The notes beneath the pieces are model-generated. The model searched no databases, was not told the DNA's origin, and saw only the letters and a program-made list of their open reading frames with translations. Below, piece by piece: positions 43,540 to 52,065 of a stretch of 61,713 nt of DNA. How positions within the stretch are numbered: position 1 is the first letter of the stretch; every line of letters begins with the position of its first letter. The stretch is taken from assembly GCF_001905095.1 (NCBI RefSeq), contig NZ_LWLS01000086.1, positions 1-61,713 on the forward strand, given 5' to 3'. The stretch comes from Micromonospora sp. CB01531. GTDB taxonomy: Bacteria; Actinomycetota; Actinomycetes; Mycobacteriales; Micromonosporaceae. The position numbers and the translations under genes are program-made.

Positions 43540-46122
43540 CTACCGCGGCTCCGGCTGGGGAAGCTGCTCGTGCTCGCTGCCGTCCCGCTGCCGAGGCGGT
43601 TGCTCATCACGCTGCCGGGGCGGACGGGGCGGCTGGCTAAGCACCGCGAGCCGCTCCGGGCTGCCCGCCCGGACCGACTGCTCGGATGCCGCCAGCGCGG
43701 TCAGGCGCCGGCCAAGAACGGGCGCGCCGAGCAGGTCCAGCAGGCTGCGCACCGCCTGCCGCCGCGAGGGCATGAACCACAGGAAGAACCCGGCCCGCAT
43801 CAACCAGCCGAGCCACCCGGTGACCTGCACCCCGTACAGTTCGACGGCGCCCTTGCCGACGCCCAGGCTCGCCGCCTGCCCGAGCCCGCAGTAGGTGAAC
43901 CGGCGCGGTGTCCGGCCGCGCAGCGTCGCCGCGATGTTCCCGCCGATCCATCTGCCGTGCTTGATCGCCCACAACGCGTTGGCCGGGCAGGGCTCCCCCT
44001 TGACCGGGTGCACCATGTGGGCATGGTCGCCACCGGACCAGACCCGCCCGCCGTCGCCGCGTACCCGGAGGTATTCGTCGGTGACCAGGCGGCCGTCGCG
44101 CGACTCCAGCGACTCCGTGCCCGGCACCGGGGCCACCGCCTGGCCTAACGTGGACACCACCAGGCGGCTGACGAGCACCGACCCGTCATCGAGGTACGCG
44201 CTGTCCTCGTCGACCCGCGCCACCCGGGTGCCCAGGTGCACCCGCACGCCCGCCCGCACCAGGTGGTGGTGCGCGTAGCCGGCCAGCCGGCCGAACCGGG
44301 GACGCAGCTGCGGCAGCAGATCGGGACCGCCGTGCACCAGGTGCACCTGCGGCTCGACCTCGCGCAGCACCCGGTAGCGAGGGCGCAGACTGCGGAAGAT
44401 CTCGGCGACCGTGGCCGACATCTCCACGCCGGTGAAGCCGCCCCCGACCACGACCACGCTGAGCAGGGCCCGCTGGGTCTGCTCGTCCGGGCTCGCGTCG
44501 GCCAGCTCCACCTGCGTCAGCAGCCGCTCCCGCACGGCAGCGGACCCGCCCGGGTTCTTCAGCGACCAGCCGTGCTCGGCGAGCCCCGCCACCCGGGCCA
44601 GGTCGTCGTGGCTGCCGCAGCCGACGACCAGGTGGTCGTAGCGCAGGGTCAGCGTCTCTGCGGCGGTGCCGGTCAGCGCCACGGCGACCTCGCGGCGGTC
44701 CAGGTCGACGTGCTGCGCGGTGCCCCGCACCAGCCGCGCCCGCGGGCATGTCGTCCGCAGCGGGCTCCGTTCGTGCCCCTCGGCGATGATGCCGCCGAGC
44801 ACCTCGGCGGTGAAACCGTGGTACGAGTGGTAGCCGAGCGGGTCCACGAAGACGATCTCCACCGCGCCCCGGCGCAACTGCCGGCCCAGCCGCCGGCGCA
44901 GCGACTTGTACGCCCACACCGAGGTGTAACCGGCGCCGAGCAGGACGATCCGGGTCGGATCAGCCGGCTGCGGTGCGGCGGCCGGCGCGGGTCGGGAGGC
45001 ACGGGCGGGCGCCGCCCGGTGCCGCCCCGGCTGCCGGCGGCGCTGGACGTTGTCCAGGTACCAGCGGGCGTAGGCGGTGATCTCGTCGTCGGGGAACGGC
45101 ATAGTCCCCGCGTCGGGCCGGCCCAGCGCCCGGTCGCTGTTGACCCGGTCGAAGAGCTTCTCGCCGACCAGGTACGAGCGGTAGAACTCGATGCCCCTGG
45201 CGAGCGCCCGGTCCGTGTCGTCGAGCTCGGACGGGTCGGTGACGTACTCCGGTTCGGGCAGCCCGGCCAGCGCGAAGATTCGCCGCAGCACGTCGCCGGC
45301 GGCCGGCGGGGTCGAGTTGGTGAGGTGGAAGATCCGTTCCGGGCTGCCCGAGGCGGCGATGCCGAGCATCTGCTCGACCAACGCGTCGACGGGGATGAAG
45401 TTCAGCGGCGTGCCCGGGTCCACCAGCATCCGCACGGGACGGCGCAGGCGCTGCGGCGCGCGCGTCGACAGACTCTGGGCGAACACGGCGAGCCGGCGCT
45501 GGAAGCCGTACATCCCGGTGTAGCTGCCGACGACCGCTCGCGTGCCGCGGTGGCCGACCACGATGCTGGGCCGCAGGATGCGGGTCGCCGTGCCGGCGTG
45601 GCCGTGGACCAGTGCCTCGGCGGTGGCCTTGCTGCGCTCGTATGCGTTGTTGTTGCTGTCGGGCGCGATGAGGCGCTCGGTGATCACCCCGTCGCGGGTG
45701 CCCGCGACGTAGGCCGTGCTGACGTAGTTGAACGAGGCGGCGCCGAGCCGGTCGGCGAGGGCGAGCGCATGCCGGGTGCCGTCGACGTTGGTGGCGAAGA
45801 TCTCCGCCGCGGCGGACTCCTCGTAGCGCAGCGAGGCGGCACTGTGCCAGAAGTCCGCGATCGGGCCGTGGACCGGCTCGACCAGGCCGCAGTCCGGCCG
45901 GGCGATGTCGCCGGCGACGGTACGCACCCGCCCGTCGAGGTCGACGCGCTGGCCGTAGGCGTGCGCCGCCGCGGTCAACAGGCTGCGCAGCCGCACGTCC
46001 GGATCCTGTGCGCCGGGCCGCACCAGGCACACCACGTCGTCGTCGGTACGCCGCAGCAACTCCAGGACGAGCGCCAGCCCGACGAACCCCGTGCCGCCGG
46101 TGACTATATGTGTTCTGTTCAT
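43540..46122 (-). CDS. Fusion: thioester-reductase-like SDR + type II NADH dehydrogenase
   Basis: This 860-residue protein starts at ATG 46122 with GGGGGGA upstream. Residues about 1-375 form an extended SDR (THIVTGGTGFVGLALVLELL, FNYVSTAYVAGTRDG, NNNAYERSKATAEALV) resembling the fatty-acyl/thioester reductase group (NAD-binding 4). A Pro/Ala-rich linker (about 372-395) leads to an NDH-2-like flavoprotein: FAD motif RIVLLGAGYTSVWAYKSL, the NAD(H) motif LSVVVVGGGFTGVEMSATVA, and VWSGGDHAHMVHPVKGEPCP. It has a C-terminal amphipathic region WLGWLMRAGFFLWFMPSRR for membrane attachment. Joining an acyl or sugar-type reductase to a respiratory quinone reductase is unusual. It heads the block with the Cys-rich, Tat and MauE-like genes. 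Confidence 0.85.
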   Translation of the reverse strand: MNRTHIVTGGTGFVGLALVLELLRRTDDDVVCLVRPGAQDPDVRLRSLLTAAAHAYGQRVDLDGRVRTVAGDIARPDCGLVEPVHGPIADFWHSAASLRYEESAAAEIFATNVDGTRHALALADRLGAASFNYVSTAYVAGTRDGVITERLIAPDSNNNAYERSKATAEALVHGHAGTATRILRPSIVVGHRGTRAVVGSYTGMYGFQRRLAVFAQSLSTRAPQRLRRPVRMLVDPGTPLNFIPVDALVEQMLGIAASGSPERIFHLTNSTPPAAGDVLRRIFALAGLPEPEYVTDPSELDDTDRALARGIEFYRSYLVGEKLFDRVNSDRALGRPDAGTMPFPDDEITAYARWYLDNVQRRRQPGRHRAAPARASRPAPAAAPQPADPTRIVLLGAGYTSVWAYKSLRRRLGRQLRRGAVEIVFVDPLGYHSYHGFTAEVLGGIIAEGHERSPLRTTCPRARLVRGTAQHVDLDRREVAVALTGTAAETLTLRYDHLVVGCGSHDDLARVAGLAEHGWSLKNPGGSAAVRERLLTQVELADASPDEQTQRALLSVVVVGGGFTGVEMSATVAEIFRSLRPRYRVLREVEPQVHLVHGGPDLLPQLRPRFGRLAGYAHHHLVRAGVRVHLGTRVARVDEDSAYLDDGSVLVSRLVVSTLGQAVAPVPGTESLESRDGRLVTDEYLRVRGDGGRVWSGGDHAHMVHPVKGEPCPANALWAIKHGRWIGGNIAATLRGRTPRRFTYCGLGQAASLGVGKGAVELYGVQVTGWLGWLMRAGFFLWFMPSRRQAVRSLLDLLGAPVLGRRLTALAASEQSVRAGSPERLAVLSQPPRPPRQRDEQPPRQRDGSEHEQLPQPEPR

Positions 46123-46402
46123 GATGATCCCCCCACCCACCGCAACTGGCTGTGATTACCGGCGAAGCTAGGTGCGGCCGCGGGGCGAGTCGCGCTCTTG
46201 TCGGACAGCTGCCAGTCGTCCTGGCCGAACGGCTCGCTCGTGGTCTCCCCGAACGGGCTCGGCGGCTCGACCGAGCCGGCCGGATGTCGGCCCCAACGGG
46301 TGAGCCGACCACCGGGCGGGCCGGGTCCGAGTTGACCACAGGCGTAGACAGACGTCGATAGAATGGCTAGCCTCCCTCCCACCCCTTGGTGAAGGAGGAC
46401 CC
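46123..46402. promoter_or_regulatory. Divergent promoter region (SDR/NDH-2 fusion and M23 peptidase)
   Basis: These 280 bp hold TTGACC near 46334 and TAGAAT near 46360 upstream of the M23 gene; the roughly 21-bp spacing is long for a standard promoter. AAGGAGG sits before ATG 46403. I looked for a ydaO-type c-di-AMP riboswitch, common before actinobacterial wall hydrolases, and did not recognise its conserved blocks. Confidence 0.3.
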
Positions 46403-47587
46403 ATGCCCCGTCTCCGGATCGCGCTCGGTGTCGCCGCCGCGTCACTGCTCGGCGCGAGCATTCTCACCACCAGTCCCACCGCCGCCCAGGCGGCACCGTC
46501 GACCGAGGTGACCACCGCCGTCACCGCGAAGCTGCTCCAGCAGGCCAGCCTGAAGGCGGAGCCGGCGCTGCGTGCCGCCGACGCGTCCGACACCCGGGTG
46601 AACATCACCCGGCGAGCCGGCCAGCGCTGGGCCTTCGGCACCGCCGTCGTCGTCGCGCCGAAGCAGGAGGGCGCCTACCCGGCCGGGTGGCTGTTCGTGG
46701 CCCGGGCGCAGGACCGCGGCTGGCAGATCGCGTTCGACGGCGAGCCGGCCTTCGCCGACCTGGCCGCGGCGGCGCCCGCGGCGGTGGTCTCCGATCGCGA
46801 GAAGCAGGTGTTCACCGCGGTGACGCCGATGTACGCCGGTGGCGACTACCGGACCGGCATGCGACTGCCGTACGGAGTCGGCCAGTCCTGGTACCTGACC
46901 GGTGGACCCCACGGTTGGGGCGGCAGCGAGAGCCCGTGGAGCGCGATCGACCTGGCCGGCGGCGACCAGCGCGTGCTGGCGGCCCGCGGCGGAACCGCGT
47001 ACACCATGTGCCGGGGCTGGATACGGGTGATCCACGACCGCGGCTACGCCACCGACTACTACCACCTGTGGAACAGCATCAACGTCAACGGCGCGGGAGT
47101 CGGCGAGGGAGCCTACCTCGGTGACACCGGCACGGACGTGACCTGCGGTGGCGCCGCGAGCGGCCGGCACGTGCACTTCGCGCTGCGGCAGAACAACGCC
47201 TACGTGCCGATGCACGGCCACAACCTCGGCAAGTGGGTGATCATCCCAGGCGGCGCCACCTACCAGGGGTACGCGCTGCACGGCTCGGCCCAGGTGAACG
47301 TCGGCGGGGCGCTCTACAACTACGGCGCGCTCGGCTTCACCCAGGGTGTGGTGGACGCCAACGGAGGCGGTTCGGTCAACAAGCGCACCGGACCTGGCAC
47401 CGGCTACGCGATCGCCGGATCGGTCGGCGACGGCGCGACGGTGAGCATCGCCTGCTCGGCGAACGGCACCACGCACACCGGCCGCTGGGGCACCACCTCG
47501 CTGTGGAACAAGCTCACCGACGGCACCTGGGTGACCGACGCCTACCTCTGGACCGGCAGCAGCGGCGCCGTCAACGGATACTGCTGA
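46403..47587 (+). CDS. Secreted M23-family metallopeptidase (LasA-like) with SH3-type C-terminus
   Basis: This 394-residue protein has a Sec signal peptide MPRLRIALGVAAASLLGASI, with cleavage near AQAAPS (about 31). A propeptide-like region runs to about 150. The M23 core follows: LPYGVGQSWYLTGGPHGWGG, the zinc Asp in SPWSAIDLAGGD, ATDYYHLWNSINVN and RHVHFALRQ (HxH). The last 85 residues (VNKRTGPGTGYAIAGSVGDG to YLWTG) form a bacterial SH3 domain for wall binding. It cleaves peptidoglycan cross-bridges or Gly-rich peptides outside the cell. A 15-bp stem terminator follows. Confidence 0.9.
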   Translation: MPRLRIALGVAAASLLGASILTTSPTAAQAAPSTEVTTAVTAKLLQQASLKAEPALRAADASDTRVNITRRAGQRWAFGTAVVVAPKQEGAYPAGWLFVARAQDRGWQIAFDGEPAFADLAAAAPAAVVSDREKQVFTAVTPMYAGGDYRTGMRLPYGVGQSWYLTGGPHGWGGSESPWSAIDLAGGDQRVLAARGGTAYTMCRGWIRVIHDRGYATDYYHLWNSINVNGAGVGEGAYLGDTGTDVTCGGAASGRHVHFALRQNNAYVPMHGHNLGKWVIIPGGATYQGYALHGSAQVNVGGALYNYGALGFTQGVVDANGGGSVNKRTGPGTGYAIAGSVGDGATVSIACSANGTTHTGRWGTTSLWNKLTDGTWVTDAYLWTGSSGAVNGYC

Positions 47588-47667
47588 CCGTCGCTCCGCA
47601 GCCGCGGCCGTCGCCTGGGCGACCGTGCCGGCTCCGCGAGAGGCCGGACCGGCGCAGGCGCTAGCCG

Positions 47668-47704
47668 ACCCGACGGTGCGGGGCACCCGCCCGCACCGTC
47701 GGGT
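47668..47704 (+). terminator. Terminator after M23 peptidase, 15-bp stem
   Basis: ACCCGACGGTGCGGG (47668-47682) pairs perfectly with CCCGCACCGTCGGGT (47690-47704) around a 7-nt loop, 80 bp after the stop codon. Confidence 0.65.
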
Positions 47705-47850
47705 CGCCGGGGCAAGGCGCCCTGGCCTGGCTGTGGGGGAGTGGGCGCGCAGCCCGTGCACGTAGGAGGCAGTTACCTTCCTGACACACCCTGTCCCTTC
47801 CCGACACCCGCCCCGTACGGTTCAGTAGCGGACTGACTACGGGGAGGCGC

Positions 47851-48942
47851 ATGTCGATGGGTGCGATGCTGGAGCCGAGCCTGCTGCCGGACAATCACCA
47901 CGCTGTCACCGGCCCTGACCGCCGGCCGGACCGGACCAGCTGGAAGGGCTTCCTCCGACTCGCCCGGCTCCGCTTCCTGCTCTACAACCTCCTGCCGGTG
48001 GGCCTCGCCGTGGCGGTCTCGGTGCACCAGGGCCACCCGCTCGACGTGACCTGGTACGCGGTCGCCCAACTGTTCGCGTGGACCGTCCACGTGATGACCC
48101 ACTACTGCAACGAGTACTTCGACCTCGAGGCCGACCGCGCGAACGTCTACTTCACCCCGTGGACCGGCGGCAGCCGGGCATTGGTGGACGGGTCGGTCGC
48201 GCCCGTGGTGTCGCTCGGCGCCGCGTTCGTACTGTTCAGCGTGGCCACCCTGATGGTGGCGGTCATGCCGTCCTGGCCGGCACGCTTGCTCGCCACCGCC
48301 GCCGTGGTGCTGGCCTGGTTCTACACCGCACCGCCGGTGCGGCTGAACTATCGAGGCGCCGGCGAGCTGACGGTCGCCGCGATCCTCAACGGACTCTGGC
48401 CCGCGGTCGCCGTGGTGCTCCAGACCGGCACCGTACCGATGCTGCTGGTGGCCGTGCTGGCACCCACGGCGATGCTGCAGGTGGCGCGAATGATGGTGAT
48501 GAACCTGGGTGACCGCCGATCGGACGCCGCGGTCGGCAAGCGCACCCTGCCGGTCATCGTCGGCTACCAGCCGGCGGTGCGCCTGATCGTCGCCGCGCAG
48601 CCCATCGCGTACGCGATGCTCACCGCCTTCGCGCTACTCGGTTGGGTGCCGTGGCTGGTCTGGGCCGTCATGGCCGCCACCGCGCCACTGTCGGTCTGGC
48701 TCGTCCGGCAGTTGCGCCGTGGCGCGATGCGCGACCTCGACGCCAGGCGGATGACGCCGGTGGTCTTCTGGGCCTCCAACCACGTGTCCCTGATCGTTGC
48801 GGCGGCGATGCTCGGCGTGATCCTGGACGCGGCGCGGCGGTCCGCCGACACCGGCGCACTGGCCGTGCTCGGCGCGGTCCTCGCCGGCTACGTCGCCCTG
48901 TTCGCCCACCGCCTGTGGTTGGCGCGCCGCGCGTCGGCCTGA
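47851..48942 (+). CDS. UbiA-family prenyltransferase (MenA-like)
   Basis: This 363-residue membrane protein with about eight or nine helices has the first Asp-rich motif in CNEYFDLEADRANVYFTPWT (NxxxDxxxD) and the second in MNLGDRRSDAAVGKRTLPVI. These bind the Mg-prenyl-diphosphate. ATG 47851 follows GGGGAGG. Members prenylate an aromatic acid such as DHNA in menaquinone synthesis or an analogous quinone or lipid precursor. No men or ubi genes adjoin, so the substrate stays open; an extra UbiA next to secondary-metabolite-like neighbours is also possible. Confidence 0.88.
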   Translation: MSMGAMLEPSLLPDNHHAVTGPDRRPDRTSWKGFLRLARLRFLLYNLLPVGLAVAVSVHQGHPLDVTWYAVAQLFAWTVHVMTHYCNEYFDLEADRANVYFTPWTGGSRALVDGSVAPVVSLGAAFVLFSVATLMVAVMPSWPARLLATAAVVLAWFYTAPPVRLNYRGAGELTVAAILNGLWPAVAVVLQTGTVPMLLVAVLAPTAMLQVARMMVMNLGDRRSDAAVGKRTLPVIVGYQPAVRLIVAAQPIAYAMLTAFALLGWVPWLVWAVMAATAPLSVWLVRQLRRGAMRDLDARRMTPVVFWASNHVSLIVAAAMLGVILDAARRSADTGALAVLGAVLAGYVALFAHRLWLARRASA

Positions 48943-48971
48943 GCTGGAAAAGGATCCGGTTACGGCTGACT

Positions 48972-49685
48972 TCAGCGGCCCGGGACGGCGGCGGGCGAGT
49001 GCGGACTGACTTCAGCCGGCGAGCACACCCGACCGTCCCGCATCGCCACGGTCCGGTCGGCCAGGTGCAGGTACTGCAGGTCGTGGGTGACCAGGACGGT
49101 GGCCACCTGCTGCTCGTGGGTGATGTCGCGCAGCAGCCGCACCACGACCGCGCCGCGGTCGTGATCGAGCGCGGAGGTGGGTTCGTCGACCAGCAGCAGG
49201 GCGGGGCTGCCCATCAACGCGCGGGCGAACCCGACGCGCTGACGTTCCCCGCCGGACAGCTGGTGTGGGCGCTTGTGCGCCTTGCCGCCGAGACCTACCC
49301 GGTCGAGCAACGCACGGGCGCGGGCCTCGGCCGAGCGTCGGGATCCGCCGGACAGGTGCGCGACGAGCAGGAGCTGGTCGAGGGCGGTGAGCGAGGCCAG
49401 CAGGTTGGCCTGCTGGAAGACGAAGCCGATGCGTTCGCGCCGGAGCCGGTCGCGGCCCTGCTGATCGAGCGAGGTGACGTCGATGTCCTCGATCCGTACC
49501 GTGCCGGATTCCGGGTTGGTCAGCGCGCCGGCGACCGCCAGCAGGCTGGACTTGCCGGATCCGGACGGTCCGGTCACCGCCACCAGTTCACCCGCGGCGA
49601 TCCGCAGGTCGACCGCGTCGAGTGCGATCAGGCGGCGGTCCCCGTCGGGGTAGGTGAGGCGGACATCGGTCAGGGTGAGAGTCAT
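48972..49685 (-). CDS. ABC transporter ATP-binding protein (LolD/MacB type)
   Basis: This 237-residue ATPase has Walker A GPSGSGKSSLLAVAGALT, the Q-loop FVFQQANLLASL, signature LSGGERQRVGFARALMG, Walker B LLLVDEPTSALD and switch VLVTHDL. The LolD/MacB pattern and the adjacent FtsX-like permease indicate an exporter or envelope mechanotransmission complex. Its ATG overlaps the permease stop (ATGA). It is probably controlled by the divergent two-component system. Confidence 0.95.
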   Translation of the reverse strand: MTLTLTDVRLTYPDGDRRLIALDAVDLRIAAGELVAVTGPSGSGKSSLLAVAGALTNPESGTVRIEDIDVTSLDQQGRDRLRRERIGFVFQQANLLASLTALDQLLLVAHLSGGSRRSAEARARALLDRVGLGGKAHKRPHQLSGGERQRVGFARALMGSPALLLVDEPTSALDHDRGAVVVRLLRDITHEQQVATVLVTHDLQYLHLADRTVAMRDGRVCSPAEVSPHSPAAVPGR

Positions 49686-50734
49686 CGGGCTGCCCCCAGG
49701 GCGGTGAGCGGGTCGACGGTGCTGACCCGGCGGACGGAGAAGGCGGCGCCGAGCGCGCCCACGGCGACCATCGCCGCGAGCGGGACGGCGATCGTGGTGG
49801 CGTCCAGGACGAACGGCACCACCCGGGCGGCCACCACACCCAGGCCGGTGGCGGCGCCGGCACCGACGGCGGCACCCACCAGCAGGACGATCCCGGCCTG
49901 GGCGAGGGCGTCGCGCAGCAGGTAGCCGCGGCTACCGCCGAGCGCGCGGACCACCGCCAGGTCGGGGCCGCGTTGCATGGTCCAGACGGTGAAGAAGGCG
50001 CCGACAACCAGGGCGGAGACCGCCAGCAGCAGGCCCCGCATCAGGTTGAGCGAGCCCTGCTCGGAGGCATAGCCGCCGACCGCGGTGAACGCCTCGTCGC
50101 GGCTGACGGTCGTGACGCCGGCGGCGCCAGCCGCATCGCCGCCGGTCGAGGCGACGGCGGTGATGCTGTCCGTCCGGGCCAGGTCCTGCCAGGTGCTGAT
50201 CGGGGCGTACACGACGGGCAGATGGTTGAACGAGGTGGTGGCCACGACCGCGGCCACCATGACCCGCTGCCCGCCGACGGCGACGAGGTCGCCGACCGAC
50301 AACGACTGCGCCTCGGCCAGATCGGCGGTGAGGGCCACCTCGGCGCCGCTCGGTGCCCGGCCCTGCCGCACTGCCGGGTACAACTCGGGAGCGCCGCCGA
50401 TCAGGGTCACCGTCGTGGCCCCGCCGTCGGCTTGGAGGCGGGTGGTCGACACACCGAGTGGCCATGCGGCGGTGACCCCTGGCTGCGCCGCCACGGTGGC
50501 TGCCGAGTCCGCCGGTAGGGTGCTGGTGGCGAAGGACACCTGTTGGCTGTCGGTCGGCTGCTGGAACGAGACGTGGTCGACGGGGAGTGCCGCCACCGCC
50601 GACACGCTGGCCGCCCCCAGTCCCGCGGTGAGCCCGGTCAGCAGAACCACCATCAACGTCATCAACGCGATGACGGTGCCCAACAGGGCGAACCGGCCCC
50701 GGGCGAATCGAAGGTCACGTACTGCGATGAACAT
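49682..50734 (-). CDS. FtsX/MacB-type ABC permease
   Basis: This 350-residue protein has one N-terminal helix (FALLGTVIALMTLMVVLLTG), an extracellular domain of about 180 residues (DHVSFQQPTDSQQVSF to VGGYASEQGS), and three C-terminal helices including LLLAVSALVVGAFFTVWTM. RALGGSRGYLLRDALAQAGI is the FtsX coupling region that contacts the ATPase. This is the common MacB-like topology 1+3. Cargo is unknown, possibly a peptide or lipid. Confidence 0.92.
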   Translation of the reverse strand: MFIAVRDLRFARGRFALLGTVIALMTLMVVLLTGLTAGLGAASVSAVAALPVDHVSFQQPTDSQQVSFATSTLPADSAATVAAQPGVTAAWPLGVSTTRLQADGGATTVTLIGGAPELYPAVRQGRAPSGAEVALTADLAEAQSLSVGDLVAVGGQRVMVAAVVATTSFNHLPVVYAPISTWQDLARTDSITAVASTGGDAAGAAGVTTVSRDEAFTAVGGYASEQGSLNLMRGLLLAVSALVVGAFFTVWTMQRGPDLAVVRALGGSRGYLLRDALAQAGIVLLVGAAVGAGAATGLGVVAARVVPFVLDATTIAVPLAAMVAVGALGAAFSVRRVSTVDPLTALGAAR

Positions 50735-50805
50735 GCCACGAGCCTTCCCGCCAGCACCGACGATGCCATCGGACCGGGGCTTGGACGTGCGGCGACGAAA
50801 GAGGC

Positions 50806-52065
50806 ATGGGTGAACCCATCAAAAGTTGGGGGTCGGGCCGGGCGCCGGCCGTTACCGTCGACAGGGCCATGGATCACCAGCAGCCGCGTGTCGCGGCGGT
50901 CACGCTGACCCTGCTCCGTCGGGCCGAGCACGTCCTGTTCGTCGCACTGCTGCTGGTTGGCGCCGTGCGCGCCGCAGGGTCCGGCCGTCCACCGGTCGGC
51001 GTGCTGATCACCGCGGTGGCGCTGGTGGCCCTGTGGTACCTGCTGGGCGTCGTACTCGCCCGGCGCGCTCGCCGCCCGGTGGTAGCCGGGCTGTGGTTCG
51101 CCGGGCTCGCCGCCGGCTGGATCGGGCTGGCCGCGTTGTCGGTGGACTTCGTGTGGCTGGCGTTCGCCCTGTTCCTGCTGGCCATGCAGCTACTCCCGCG
51201 GGTGCTCGGGCCGTTGGTCGTCGCGGGGTTGGCGGCGGTGGCGGTCGCCGCGTTCTCGGCACATCAGGGCAGGCTGAGTCTTCCGGCGGTGCTCGGCCCG
51301 GTCATCGGCGCTGGTGTGGCCGTCGTGATCATGACCGTCTACCGGGATCTCCGACAGCAGAACGAGCTGACCGCGCGGCTGCTGGCCGACCTCACCGCCG
51401 CGCAGGGCCAGCTCGCCGCCGCACAGCGCCACGCCGGCATGCTCGCCGAGCGCGAACGGCTCGCCGGCGAGATCCACGACACCGTCGCCCAGAGCCTGTC
51501 CACGATCGTCCTGCTGGTGAAGTCGGCCGCCGGTCGCTGGCTGGACGCTCCGGCGGCCGCCCACCGCCAACTGGACGCCGCCGTCGAGGCCGCGCAGTCG
51601 GCGTTGGAGGACACGCGGCGCCTCCTCCGCGCCCTCACCCCCGCCCCGCTGGCCGGCCGCCCGCTCACCGAGGCGCTCGGCCACCTGGTCGACGACAGCC
51701 GCCGCCTCGGCCTCGACGCCCGGATCACCGTCGACGGCCTTCCCTACGCACTGCCCACCCTGGTGGAGGTCGCCCTGCTCCGGGTCGGACAGGAGGCCAC
51801 CGCCAACGTCCGCGCGCACGCCGCGGCCTCCCGGGTGGACCTCACCCTGACCTTCCTGCCCGGGGCGGTCAGCCTCGACGTCGTCGACAACGGGCGGGGG
51901 TTCGACCCCGACCAGCCGTTCAGCCCCACGACCGGCACCGGTCTGGGCCTGGCCACCATGCGCCGCCGACTCGCCTCCGTCGGTGGCACGCTCGTCGTCG
52001 AATCCGCTCCCGGACAGGGCACCGCGATCAGCGCTGCCATCCCTACCGAAGGGGACCACTCGTGA
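50806..52065 (+). CDS. Two-component sensor histidine kinase (NarL/DesK class)
   Basis: This protein is about 419 residues; ATG 50869 (MDHQQPRV) is an alternative start that removes 21 residues. It has four to six N-terminal helices, with no extracellular sensor. The HisKA_3 dimerisation site is ERERLAGEIHDTVAQSLSTI with the phospho-His in EIHDT, and the HATPase has VDNGRGFDP and GTGLGLATMRRRL. The membrane-only sensor fits an intramembrane-sensing kinase paired with the divergent ABC exporter. The response regulator start overlaps its stop (GTGA). Confidence 0.92.
   Translation: MGEPIKSWGSGRAPAVTVDRAMDHQQPRVAAVTLTLLRRAEHVLFVALLLVGAVRAAGSGRPPVGVLITAVALVALWYLLGVVLARRARRPVVAGLWFAGLAAGWIGLAALSVDFVWLAFALFLLAMQLLPRVLGPLVVAGLAAVAVAAFSAHQGRLSLPAVLGPVIGAGVAVVIMTVYRDLRQQNELTARLLADLTAAQGQLAAAQRHAGMLAERERLAGEIHDTVAQSLSTIVLLVKSAAGRWLDAPAAAHRQLDAAVEAAQSALEDTRRLLRALTPAPLAGRPLTEALGHLVDDSRRLGLDARITVDGLPYALPTLVEVALLRVGQEATANVRAHAAASRVDLTLTFLPGAVSLDVVDNGRGFDPDQPFSPTTGTGLGLATMRRRLASVGGTLVVESAPGQGTAISAAIPTEGDHS

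Noticed and set aside
44236..46155. Long plus-strand ORF opposite the SDR/NDH-2 fusion
   Set aside because: Its Arg/Gly/Val-rich composition is that of an antisense shadow in high-GC DNA; it has no motifs, and the minus frame has clear domains. Similar long shadows opposite the other genes were left out for the same reason.
46123..46402. ydaO-type (c-di-AMP) riboswitch upstream of the M23 peptidase
   Set aside because: Expected by analogy with other actinobacterial wall hydrolases, but the conserved sequence blocks could not be found.
48961..49020. Direct repeat CTGACTTCAGC around the end of the ABC ATPase gene
   Set aside because: Two short copies, one within coding sequence, with no flanking duplication or symmetry; probably chance.
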